5,813 nt of DNA. Source: Anaerococcus sp. (GTDB taxonomy: Bacteria; Bacillota; Clostridia; Tissierellales; Peptoniphilaceae). The DNA is taken from contig JAPJPH010000062.1 of NCBI GenBank assembly GCA_030825745.1, positions 1-5,813 on the forward strand, read 5' to 3'. The notes beneath the pieces are model-generated. The model was not told the DNA's origin, ran no database searches, and was given only the letters and a program-made list of their open reading frames with translations. Of this stretch, positions 1 to 5,813 are shown piece by piece (positions within the stretch are counted from its first letter, which is position 1; each line of letters starts with the position of its first letter). A program made the position numbers and the translations under genes.

Positions 1-128
1 ATTATAAGCTTATCATTTATATAATTTACTTGTAAATAGGAAAAAGTCGACTCATAGACTAAATTTTCAAATTATACCTAGGTGATTTATAAAAATTGAT
101 TTAAATTATATAATTTTTCTATCAATAT
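1..128. other. A+T-rich intergenic region without a gene
   Basis: No coding region can be supported here on either strand. The stretch lies beyond the rnf terminator and contains several short perfect palindromes: ATAAGCTTAT (4-13), ATTTAC-TT-GTAAAT (24-37), ACCTAGGT (76-83) and AAATTATATAATTT (103-116). A TATAAT hexamer reads on the minus strand at 76-71. The sequence 16-18 nt upstream of it is a poor match to a -35 box, so a promoter for a minus-strand gene beyond the left edge is possible but weak. The region is so A+T-rich that some palindromes are expected by chance. Confidence 0.5.
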
Positions 129-166
129 AAAAAAGCTCCAAATCTGTCATGATTTGAGAGCTTTTT
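129..166 (-). terminator. Rho-independent terminator of the rnf operon
   Basis: A long hairpin starts 20 nt after the rnfB stop codon. The arms AAAAAGCTC (130-138) and GAGCTTTTT (158-166) pair perfectly. They are extended by CAAATC (139-144) with GATTTG (151-156), leaving a single unpaired A at 157 and a 6-nt loop at 145-150. Read on the minus strand, the GC-containing part is followed by six T residues (positions 134-129), the classic intrinsic terminator layout. The plus strand also ends in five T residues (162-166), so the structure could stop transcription in both directions. No plus-strand gene entering from the left can be seen. Confidence 0.9.
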
Positions 167-186
167 ATCTTAAATTTTATATAAAT

Positions 187-987
187 TTATTCAAATACTT
201 CTATACATTTATTTGGACATTTATCAGCAGCTTCTTTTAATTTTTCTACTTCAAAATCATCTGATATTTGTTCGATAGATAGGTTATTTTGCATTTGGAA
301 TGCTTCTGGATAGGTCTTATAACATATTGTACATCCAATACATGAGTTAGAACATTTGCTTCTTGCATCCTTACCCTTATCATGAGATGAGCATAAAACA
401 ACTTGTTTTTGTGTAAATGGTACTAGGGTTATTATATCTTTTGGACAAGCCTCAACACATTTTCCACACGCTACACATTTATCTCTATCTACTACTGCAA
501 CCCCATTTTTTACATGAATCGCATCAAATGGACATACTTTTTCGCATGTACCACAACCTATACATCCATAATTGCAGGCTTTTTTTCCGCCGAAATAAGC
601 TATTTGCGCTCTACAATCTTCAAGACCTTGATATTCAAATTGATCTTTTGATGCTTCACAATCTCCATTACATTTAACAACTGCCACTTTTCTGGCTTCT
701 GATGAAGCAGAATCAACTCCCATTACCTTAGCTACTGCTTCTGTAGTGCTAGCACCACCGATTACACAACCACTAACAGGTGCTTCACCTTTTGCTATAG
801 CTCCTGCTAGACCATCACAGCCTGGGAACCCACAGGCTCCACAGTTTGCTCCTGGTAGGGCATTTCTTACTTGTTGTTCTTTTACTGACTTTTCTACATG
901 GAATTTTTGACTTACAGCTCCAAGTCCTAGGGCAAATATAAAACCTAGTATAGCCAAAATTAAAACTGGTACTAAAATACTATTCAT
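187..987 (-). CDS. rnfB: Rnf complex subunit RnfB, iron-sulfur electron-input protein
   Basis: RnfB (266 aa) accepts electrons from reduced ferredoxin at the inner face of the membrane. A hydrophobic N-terminal anchor (about residues 4-25) is followed by a 4Fe-4S domain with C49, C52, C57 and C74 ([10 protein letters not shown], then SGC). Next come conserved cysteines C106, C110, C125 and C138, and a two-cluster ferredoxin domain with C142/C145/C148/C152 and C171/C174/C177/C181, both ending in CP. The C-terminal domain has C216, C219 and C222, but Tyr226 stands where CxxCxxCxxxCP would have its fourth Cys; a lone CP lies at C257. This resembles a single-cluster ferredoxin. A TTG at 990 could extend the frame by one codon, but ATG at 987 is better: AGGAGG (998-993) lies 5 nt upstream of it and only 2 nt from the TTG. 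It is the last gene of the operon and ends just before a terminator. Confidence 0.96.
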   Translation of the reverse strand: MNSILVPVLILAILGFIFALGLGAVSQKFHVEKSVKEQQVRNALPGANCGACGFPGCDGLAGAIAKGEAPVSGCVIGGASTTEAVAKVMGVDSASSEARKVAVVKCNGDCEASKDQFEYQGLEDCRAQIAYFGGKKACNYGCIGCGTCEKVCPFDAIHVKNGVAVVDRDKCVACGKCVEACPKDIITLVPFTQKQVVLCSSHDKGKDARSKCSNSCIGCTICYKTYPEAFQMQNNLSIEQISDDFEVEKLKEAADKCPNKCIEVFE

Positions 988-990
988 CAA

Positions 991-999
991 ATCCTCCTA
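991..999 (-). promoter_or_regulatory. Shine-Dalgarno of rnfB fused to the rnfA stop codon
   Basis: Read on the minus strand, the sequence is TAGGAGGAT. The TAG is the stop codon of rnfA and its last two bases begin the perfect AGGAGG that serves rnfB. The 5-nt spacer to ATG (987-985) makes that codon the likely start rather than the TTG at 990. The arrangement suggests tight translational coupling of rnfA and rnfB. Confidence 0.85.
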
Positions 1000-1572
1000 A
1001 GCTAAACCAGCAAAGCCCATAAAAGCAAGTGCCATTAGTCCTAGAATTGTAAGAGTTATTGGAACCCCATTAAAGGATTTTGGTAAAGAGTTAAATTCTA
1101 TTCTTTCTCTTATGTAAGCTAAAATCATTAACACTAGCATAAATCCTACTGAAGCAGATAGGGCATATACTATGGTTTCTAATAAATTATATGATAAATC
1201 TATTGCTTTTATTGCTACACCAAGTACTACACAGTTTGTTGTAATTAGTGGAAGGAATACTCCCAAGGCCCCATATAAGGCTGGCATTGTCTTTTTCATT
1301 ACTGTTTCTATTGTTTGTACAAGACTTGCTATTACTAAGATAAATACAACTGTCTGTAAGTATTGTACATTTAGTGGGTTTAATATGTAATATTGGATAA
1401 ACCATGTTATTATTGATGATATTGTTATTACAAAAATTACTGCAAGTCCCATTCCTCTAGCTGTGTCTACCTTACTAGTTACACCAAGTGATGGACATAT
1501 ACCCAAGAATTGTCCTAATACATAGTTACTTACAAAAATAGTTGCAATGATTATTGAAAATATATCTCCCAT
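997..1572 (-). CDS. rnfA: Rnf complex membrane subunit RnfA
   Basis: RnfA (191 aa, the usual family length) is an integral membrane protein, homologous to NqrE, that pairs with RnfE. About six hydrophobic segments can be seen, near residues 4-22, 38-60, 72-92, 101-121, 129-152 and 171-190. Two conserved half-membrane motifs carry its key cysteines: LGICPSLGV with C26 and PLITTNC with C114. In solved Rnf and Na+-NQR structures the equivalent cysteines, with those of the partner subunit, hold a 2Fe-2S cluster in the membrane that passes electrons across it. The gene begins 2 nt after the rnfE stop. Its AGGA (1583-1580) lies inside the last codons of rnfE, 7 nt before the ATG. Nothing looks damaged or unusual in the protein. 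Confidence 0.96.
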   Translation of the reverse strand: MGDIFSIIIATIFVSNYVLGQFLGICPSLGVTSKVDTARGMGLAVIFVITISSIITWFIQYYILNPLNVQYLQTVVFILVIASLVQTIETVMKKTMPALYGALGVFLPLITTNCVVLGVAIKAIDLSYNLLETIVYALSASVGFMLVLMILAYIRERIEFNSLPKSFNGVPITLTILGLMALAFMGFAGLA

Positions 1573-1574
1573 TA

Positions 1575-2219
1575 CTAATTCCTACTTTCTTTCTTCTTGC
1601 TAGTTATTGCATTAAATGCAGCTACTAGCATACCTAATACTATAAATGATGATGCAGGTTGTTGTAAAAATCCTATAGTAAATTCTGCAGGAATTATAGA
1701 AATTCCAAAAAGTGTTCCTGCTCCAAATAATTCTCTAAAAAACGCCAATACGACAATAGCTAGGGTATAACCTAGACCATTTGCTATTCCATCTATTATA
1801 GAGTGAAATGGCTTATTACTTGATGCAAATCCTTCAGCACGGGCTAGGATAAGACAGTTTACTACTATAAGTGGTATAAAGATACCCAGTGACTTATCTA
1901 GTGCTGGCAAATAAGCCCTTATTACCATTTGAACTATAGTTACAAATCCTGCTATTATTACTATATAGGCAGGAATTCTGATCTCATCAGAAATGAAATT
2001 TCTAAGTAGGGATATTACAAAGTTACTCATCACTACTACAAAAGTTACACTCATACCCATAACTAGGGCATTAGTTAGGGTTCCAGATATAGCTAATACT
2101 GAACATAGACCTACCATTTGTATAAATACTGGGTTATTAGCTATTAGACCATCTTTTAATAACTTACCTAAGTTAACTTTTTTCTTTTCTTTGGTAGGCT
2201 TTTCTAATGTTTTTTCCAT
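1575..2219 (-). CDS. rnfE: Rnf complex membrane subunit RnfE
   Basis: RnfE (214 aa) is the NqrD-type membrane partner of RnfA and shares its fold in inverted topology. A basic, lysine-rich N-terminus (residues 1-22) precedes the first hydrophobic segment, and about six segments follow. The signature motifs are NPVFIQMVGLC, with C39, and IPLIVVNCLILARAEGFAS, with C122. These cysteines are the expected RnfE ligands of the intramembrane 2Fe-2S cluster shared with RnfA C26 and C114. The motif GLCSVLA has Ser where many relatives have Pro (GLCPxLA), a minor change. The C-terminus is short and charged (SKKKESRN). The start ATG has AGGAG (2229-2225) 5 nt upstream, overlapping the rnfG stop TAG. The gene is separated from rnfG by 8 nt and from rnfA by 2 nt. 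Confidence 0.96.
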   Translation of the reverse strand: MEKTLEKPTKEKKKVNLGKLLKDGLIANNPVFIQMVGLCSVLAISGTLTNALVMGMSVTFVVVMSNFVISLLRNFISDEIRIPAYIVIIAGFVTIVQMVIRAYLPALDKSLGIFIPLIVVNCLILARAEGFASSNKPFHSIIDGIANGLGYTLAIVVLAFFRELFGAGTLFGISIIPAEFTIGFLQQPASSFIVLGMLVAAFNAITSKKKESRN

Positions 2220-2227
2220 ATTATCTC

Positions 2228-2773
2228 CTATTTTAATTCAGAAAGGATGCTTCTAGCATCATTAATTCCCCTTAAGATAGTTGAGGTTGAAATTGTTGCA
2301 CCTGTAATACCAACTATTTCATTTTCTCCTCCTTCTTTAGAGGCTTTTACTTCCTGATCCATATTTACTCCAACCATTCCATCTTTGAAGAAATCTTCTT
2401 CCATATTAGCACCAAATCCTGCAGATTCAGCATGTTTTAATGGAGCAAATCCTGTAATATTATGATCTTTATCTACACCTATTAGAAATTCTATATCTCC
2501 ACCATATCCACCTGGTGATACGATTTGAAATACATATCCTTCTCCATCAGATGAGCTTGCTTTATATACTTCTTTTATTGAATCTGGTTTGCTATCTAGG
2601 TTAACCTGCTCATAATTATCTGCAGGATATACTACTGATAAAGACTCTTTTAATGTTTCTTGGGCCTTAGCTTCTATAATAGGTGCTGTCACATTGTTGG
2701 TTAAGGCTAGGGCTAGAGCTGTTATAGAAGTTATAAGGAGTAACTTGATACCAAGTTTTAAACTATTATTCAT
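2228..2773 (-). CDS. rnfG: Rnf complex flavoprotein subunit RnfG
   Basis: RnfG (181 aa) carries a covalently bound FMN and relays electrons on the outer side of the membrane. One N-terminal hydrophobic segment (about residues 7-25) anchors a soluble FMN-binding domain. Family motifs are GYGGDIEFLIGVD (89-101), HAESAGFGA (114-122) and the flavinylation site TGATIST (157-163), in which T160 is the expected phosphoester attachment residue. The residue three before the TGAT is Val154, where the general ApbE target pattern Dxx(S/T)GAT has Asp. The ATG lies inside the end of rnfD, giving an 8-nt overlap. AGGAG (2784-2780) sits 6 nt upstream, within rnfD, so translation of the two is likely coupled. 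The protein depends on an ApbE flavin transferase encoded elsewhere. Confidence 0.95.
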   Translation of the reverse strand: MNNSLKLGIKLLLITSITALALALTNNVTAPIIEAKAQETLKESLSVVYPADNYEQVNLDSKPDSIKEVYKASSSDGEGYVFQIVSPGGYGGDIEFLIGVDKDHNITGFAPLKHAESAGFGANMEEDFFKDGMVGVNMDQEVKASKEGGENEIVGITGATISTSTILRGINDARSILSELK

Positions 2774-3740
2774 TTGATTCTCCTTTTTTTACTTTGGCTT
2801 TGCCAAATGTTCTATCTCTTGTATATTTTTCAATAATTGGAACTACAAGGTTCATTAATAAGATTGAATATGATACACCCTCAGGATAACCACCATATAA
2901 TCTTATCATGGCAGTTAAAAATCCTGCTCCTAAGGCAAATACATATTGTCCCTTTTTAGTTACAGGAGTTGATGTGTAATCTGTTGCCATAAAGAAGGCT
3001 CCAAGGATTAAACCACCTGATAGTATATATCTTAGTGATTGATCAAATCCCTCTCCTAGAAGTCCCATAAGTATTGTAGTTGTTAGTATGTATGTAAGTG
3101 GTATTCTAATATGAATAACTTTTCTTACTAGTAAGTATAAAGCTCCTATAAGTAGGGCTATTTTAGATACTTCACCTAAAGATCCTGGTATGTTACCTAA
3201 AAATAGGTCCATAGTGGTATAACTAGCTGGATCAGATAATGGTGTTGCACCTGTTAACATTGAAACATCACCAACTGTCTTTAGAGTTTGTACTCTTGCT
3301 GGCGGTACGAAACTTGTCATTTGTTCTGACCATGATGCCATTAAAAAGGCTCTGGCAGCAAGCGCTGGGTTTACAATATTTTGTCCAAGTCCTCCAAAAA
3401 ACATTTTAGCTATTACTATAGCAAAAACAGCTCCAATTACTAATTGCCATACCGGAAGGGTAAATGGTACGTTGTAAGCTAGGAGTATACCTGTTACAAC
3501 GGCTGATAAATCTTTTATAGAGTTTTTTCTTTTTGTTACTTTGTTAAAAATAAATTCTGATAATACACAAGTAGCAACTGATGCTAGTATCAATATAAGT
3601 GCTTTTATACCAAAAAAGTAAACTGCTGCAATTCCTGCAGGAACTAAAGCGATTATTACATCTAGCATATCACTTTTTACATCTCTCTTGCTCCTTACAT
3701 GAGGTGATGCAGTTACCAATAGTTTTCTATTATTTTCCAT
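2766..3740 (-). CDS. rnfD: Rnf complex membrane flavoprotein subunit RnfD
   Basis: RnfD (324 aa, NqrB family) is a polytopic membrane protein with covalent FMN, and is thought to be central to ion translocation. Hydrophobic segments lie near residues 25-44, 46-65, 77-92, 97-116, 191-206, 211-229, 236-254, 266-284 and 291-305. Conserved motifs are the N-terminal SPHVRSKRDV, GGLGQNIVNPALAARAF (116-132), the flavinylation motif LTGATPL (162-168, with T166 as the FMN-bearing Thr) and MATDYTSTPVT (251-261). The C-terminus is basic and cytosolic (KAKVKKGESNE). The gene starts 9 nt after rnfC and overlaps rnfG by 8 nt. Its Shine-Dalgarno AGGA (3751-3748) uses part of the rnfC stop codon and lies 7 nt before the ATG. 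Length and motifs are normal for the family. Confidence 0.96.
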   Translation of the reverse strand: MENNRKLLVTASPHVRSKRDVKSDMLDVIIALVPAGIAAVYFFGIKALILILASVATCVLSEFIFNKVTKRKNSIKDLSAVVTGILLAYNVPFTLPVWQLVIGAVFAIVIAKMFFGGLGQNIVNPALAARAFLMASWSEQMTSFVPPARVQTLKTVGDVSMLTGATPLSDPASYTTMDLFLGNIPGSLGEVSKIALLIGALYLLVRKVIHIRIPLTYILTTTILMGLLGEGFDQSLRYILSGGLILGAFFMATDYTSTPVTKKGQYVFALGAGFLTAMIRLYGGYPEGVSYSILLMNLVVPIIEKYTRDRTFGKAKVKKGESNE

Positions 3741-3749
3741 ATAATTTTC

Positions 3750-5066
3750 CTACTTTCCTGCTTGCCTTATTTGTCTTTTACCATATTTAATAGCTTCGAC
3801 AAGAGGTCTCTTTGATGGGCATACAAATGAGCAAGATCCACATTCTATACAGTCCATTATGTCATATTCTTGAGCCTTTTCAAATCTTTCATCAAGAGAG
3901 AACTTGTGAATATATAAAGGTAATAGATAAACTGGACATGCATCTACGCATCTTGAACATCTAATACAAGGGTTAATTTCTTCAACTTTTGCATCTTCAT
4001 CATCTAAGACTAAGATACAGTTACTAGCTTTTTCTACAGGTCTTTCTAGATCTGGTTGGGCTATACCACACATAGGTCCACCATTTACTAGTTTTGCTAT
4101 TTGTTTAGCTCCACCAGCTTCATCGATACAATGGTTAAAGCTAACTCCCAATCTAACAAGCATATTAGTTGGATTATTTACAGTTTTTCCTGTAACAGTT
4201 ACTATTCTTTCATATAGTGGTTTATCTAAGTATAAGGCTTCATATACTGCATATGCAGTTGATATATTAGTTACTATTGCTCCAACATCCATAGGTAGTC
4301 CACCTGAAGGTACTTCTCTACCTAATAAAACGTTAATCATTCTTTTTTCATCACCTTGAGGATATTTTGTTTGAAGTTTTCTTACTTCAATATTTGATAT
4401 ATCACTCATAGATGATAGAGCTTTAGTCATTGCCTCAAATGCAGCTGGTTTATTATCTTCAATGGCTATGATAGCTTTTTTTGCCTTAGCTGCTATTACT
4501 AGTTGTTTTACTCCCTTTAAAAGTTGTTCAGGGAAGTTTTTCATTCTGTAGTCATCACAAGTTATGTATGGTTCACACTCTGCCCCATTAATGATAACAG
4601 TATCAACTTCTTTTTGAGGTTGGTATTTTATATGTGTTGGGAAGGCTGCTCCACCCATACCGACAATTCCAAACTCTTTTATTTTTTCAACTATTTCTTC
4701 TGCACTTAGGTTTACATCATCTTTTAATATGTACTCTTTATCCTGATCGTACCCTTCGGTATCAATAACAACTGCCTTGGCATTTTTTCCTGAGGCAGTT
4801 TGGATATCGATGATGTCCTTTACCACTCCTGCTACTGAAGAGTGGATATTTGCAGAGAAATTTCCGACAGCTTGACCAATTAGCTCTCCTACACTGATTT
4901 CATCTTTTTTTGCTACAAGACATTTACTTGGTGCCCCTATATGTTGGGTTAGAGGGATTGTTACAAGTTTTGGTATACTTGCAATATGAAGTTTACTATT
5001 TTCAGTTAACTCCTTATATTCCTCCATGTGCACACCATTTTTGAATGTCATGGAATTTTGTGCCAT
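3750..5066 (-). CDS. rnfC: Rnf complex subunit RnfC, NADH/FMN-binding iron-sulfur protein
   Basis: RnfC (438 aa, normal for clostridial forms) is the peripheral cytoplasmic subunit that exchanges electrons with NAD+. An N-terminal RnfC domain (about 7-100, with IPLTQHIGAPSKCLV) precedes a region related to the 51-kDa subunit of complex I. There the glycine-rich GMGGAAFPTHIKY (136-148) and NGAECEPYIT (160-169) mark the FMN/NADH site. An SLBB-like segment (about 285-335) follows. Two 4Fe-4S motifs then occur: C367/C370/C373/C377-P and C406/C409/C412/C416-P. The start ATG at 5066 has AAGGAG upstream, with AGGAG at 5078-5074 and a 7-nt spacer. In-frame ATGs at codons 6 and 14 lack that site and would cut into the conserved N-terminus. 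It is the first gene of the operon, just downstream of a strong promoter. Confidence 0.97.
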   Translation of the reverse strand: MAQNSMTFKNGVHMEEYKELTENSKLHIASIPKLVTIPLTQHIGAPSKCLVAKKDEISVGELIGQAVGNFSANIHSSVAGVVKDIIDIQTASGKNAKAVVIDTEGYDQDKEYILKDDVNLSAEEIVEKIKEFGIVGMGGAAFPTHIKYQPQKEVDTVIINGAECEPYITCDDYRMKNFPEQLLKGVKQLVIAAKAKKAIIAIEDNKPAAFEAMTKALSSMSDISNIEVRKLQTKYPQGDEKRMINVLLGREVPSGGLPMDVGAIVTNISTAYAVYEALYLDKPLYERIVTVTGKTVNNPTNMLVRLGVSFNHCIDEAGGAKQIAKLVNGGPMCGIAQPDLERPVEKASNCILVLDDEDAKVEEINPCIRCSRCVDACPVYLLPLYIHKFSLDERFEKAQEYDIMDCIECGSCSFVCPSKRPLVEAIKYGKRQIRQAGK

Positions 5067-5100
5067 AAAATCTCTCCTTATTTTGTTTTATTTACTTACT

Positions 5101-5129
5101 ATTATAGAATAAATCCCGAAATTATTCAA
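5101..5129 (-). promoter_or_regulatory. Sigma-A-type promoter of the rnf operon
   Basis: On the minus strand a -35 box TTGAAT (5129-5124) and a perfect -10 box TATAAT (5106-5101) are separated by exactly 17 nt. A start of transcription near 5093-5097 would leave a leader of about 30 nt carrying the rnfC Shine-Dalgarno (AGGAG, 5078-5074). It sits between the transglycosylase gene and rnfC, so the rnf genes probably have their own transcript. The spacer contains a dyad, described separately. Confidence 0.85.
5107..5127. promoter_or_regulatory. Candidate operator dyad within the rnf promoter
   Basis: The arms GAATAA (minus strand 5127-5122) and TTATTC (5112-5107) form a perfect 6-bp inverted repeat around a 9-nt centre that includes CGGG. 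The dyad covers most of the -35 box and the whole promoter spacer and abuts the -10 box, so a bound protein would block RNA polymerase. It does not match the Rex consensus TTGTTAA-N4-TTAACAA. A chance origin is possible because the arms are A+T-rich, and the regulator is unknown. Confidence 0.35.
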
Positions 5130-5145
5130 CGTTTATGAATTATTT
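5119..5145. repeat. Imperfect inverted repeat over the transglycosylase stop and rnf -35
   Basis: On the minus strand AAATAATTCA (5145-5136) can pair with TGAATAATTT (5128-5119) at 9 of 10 positions around a 7-nt loop, TAAACGT. The first arm begins inside the TAA stop of the transglycosylase gene and the second arm contains the rnf -35 box. It lacks a GC-rich stem and a run of T, so it is a poor intrinsic terminator. It could be a weak 3' end structure or a second operator half overlapping the dyad at 5107-5127. Confidence 0.35.
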
Positions 5146-5800
5146 AAGATAAATTATTTATTAGATCACTTATAAATATCTTGAAATTTCTTACACTAAG
5201 CTCTTTCAAATTAGATAGTTGATCCTTAGTAGGTAGTTGATCTTTATAAAATTTTTTATAAACATCATAGGTGCTATCTACCTTTGTAACATAGGCCCTA
5301 GTTTCATCAAAAGGAATATCTAATATATTAGGATCATTTTTATCTAATGTTCCATCTTTTATCCAATCATCAACATTGCCTACCCCACCATTGTATGCAG
5401 CAAGGGCAAGTTCTTGGTTGTTATAGTATTTATATAAATACTTGTAATAAGAAACTCCAAGATTTAAATTATAATCAACATCTTCTAGTCTTTCTGGAAA
5501 ATATTCAATACCTGTAACCTCTGCTGAATGTCTTGCAGTATCTTCTAATAATTGCATTAGTCCCTTGGCATTTTGGTGACTTTTAGCGCTATTATCAAAA
5601 TCACTTTCTACTTTTATAATTGCAGCAGTCAGCATAGGATCTACATTGTATTTATTTGAATATTCATATATCTGCTCTTGATAATCAATCTGGCTTCTAC
5701 TTGTTTGATAGGCTATTATTGAAAAACTAATGGCTAGAATTATTAGAAAAGCTAGAATAATAAAGCCTAAAATTTTACCTATTGTTTTTAATACTTTCAT
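5144..5800 (-). CDS. Membrane-anchored lytic transglycosylase, Slt/GH23 type
   Basis: This protein (218 aa) should cleave the MurNAc-GlcNAc bond of peptidoglycan non-hydrolytically outside the cell. A basic N-terminus and one long hydrophobic segment (about residues 9-30) anchor it. The SLT domain runs from about 38 to 178. It shows the catalytic Glu in KVES (E65), GLMQL (80-84), AYNGG (135-139) and the ETRAYVTKV motif (166-174) typical of the family. The last 30 or so residues are not recognised. The frame can be extended to a GTG at 5809, but ATG at 5800 is preferred: the only visible purine-rich site, GGA at 5813-5811, is 10 nt from the ATG and just 1 nt from the GTG. The promoter lies off the right edge. 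It shares strand with rnfC, 77 nt away, but has no evident functional link to Rnf. Confidence 0.92.
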   Translation of the reverse strand: MKVLKTIGKILGFIILAFLIILAISFSIIAYQTSRSQIDYQEQIYEYSNKYNVDPMLTAAIIKVESDFDNSAKSHQNAKGLMQLLEDTARHSAEVTGIEYFPERLEDVDYNLNLGVSYYKYLYKYYNNQELALAAYNGGVGNVDDWIKDGTLDKNDPNILDIPFDETRAYVTKVDSTYDVYKKFYKDQLPTKDQLSNLKELSVRNFKIFISDLINNLS

Positions 5801-5813
5801 TATAATCACATCC

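Noticed and set aside
417..677. Open reading frame of 86 codons on the plus strand inside rnfB
   Set aside because: It lies wholly antisense to the clearly conserved rnfB, has a skewed Leu/His-rich composition, and shows no ribosome binding site or family motif.
988..990. TTG as the start codon of rnfB
   Set aside because: It lies only 2 nt from AGGAGG, whereas the next codon, ATG, has a 5-nt spacer.
1172..1405. Two 72-codon frames, one on each strand, inside rnfA
   Set aside because: Both are shadows of the conserved rnfA reading frame, with no recognisable domain or start signal.
1993..2256. Plus-strand frame of 87 codons across rnfE and the end of rnfG
   Set aside because: It is antisense to two well-supported genes and has no features of its own.
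3599..3790. Plus-strand frame of 63 codons over the rnfC/rnfD junction
   Set aside because: It is antisense to conserved coding sequence, with a low-complexity Leu/Phe/His-rich translation.
4524..4709. Plus-strand frame of 61 codons inside rnfC
   Set aside because: It is antisense to the conserved FMN/NADH-binding region of rnfC and has no support of its own.
187..5066. Na+-translocating NADH:quinone reductase (nqr) instead of rnf
   Set aside because: The operon has RnfB with multiple ferredoxin clusters and a RnfC with two 4Fe-4S motifs, and lacks NqrF. The order C-D-G-E-A-B is that of rnf.
5067..5143. Rex repressor site or riboswitch upstream of rnfC
   Set aside because: No match to TTGTTAA-N4-TTAACAA is seen, and the leader of about 30 nt is too short for a riboswitch.
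5801..5809. GTG start three codons upstream of the transglycosylase ATG
   Set aside because: It is 1 nt from the only visible GGA. The ATG at 5800 gives a normal basic-hydrophobic anchor (MKVLK...) with workable spacing.

Overview
This is an A+T-rich window from an anaerobic, low-GC Gram-positive bacterium (Firmicutes/Bacillota). The gene order rnfC-D-G-E-A-B, strong AGGAGG-type ribosome binding sites and low GC all fit the Clostridia/Tissierellia side of the phylum. A Peptoniphilaceae-like anaerobe is my guess from overall look and protein style; it is not proven by the sequence. Every gene that can be supported lies on the minus strand, so transcription runs from right to left.

Layout, in order of transcription (right to left). 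At 5800-5144 is a membrane-anchored lytic transglycosylase of the Slt/GH23 type. Its upstream region is cut off by the window edge. A 77-bp gap follows, holding a near-consensus sigma-A promoter (TTGAAT-N17-TATAAT) and two overlapping dyads. Then comes a compact six-gene operon for the Rnf complex: rnfC (5066-3750), rnfD (3740-2766), rnfG (2773-2228), rnfE (2219-1575), rnfA (1572-997) and rnfB (987-187). Junctions range from an 8-nt overlap to a 9-nt gap. The operon closes with a strong hairpin terminator (129-166). Positions 1-128 are A+T-rich, carry no gene, and contain several short perfect palindromes.

How the genes work together: Rnf is a membrane ferredoxin:NAD+ oxidoreductase that couples electron flow to Na+ or H+ movement. 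RnfB takes electrons from reduced ferredoxin. Electrons then cross the membrane through the RnfA/RnfE cysteine pairs and the covalent flavins of RnfG and RnfD, and reach RnfC, which reduces NAD+. All the key motifs are present: two CxxCxxCxxxCP sites in RnfC, TGAT flavinylation motifs in RnfD and RnfG, paired membrane cysteines in RnfA and RnfE, and multiple cluster motifs in RnfB. The complex therefore looks complete and functional. The flavin transferase ApbE, needed to load RnfD and RnfG, is not encoded here, and neither is an RseC-like regulator.

I see no new biological system. The points most worth a second look are the C-terminal ferredoxin domain of RnfB, which has shrunk to what looks like a single-cluster form, the dyads laid over the rnf promoter, and the repeated use of the TAG stop codon as part of the next gene's Shine-Dalgarno sequence.
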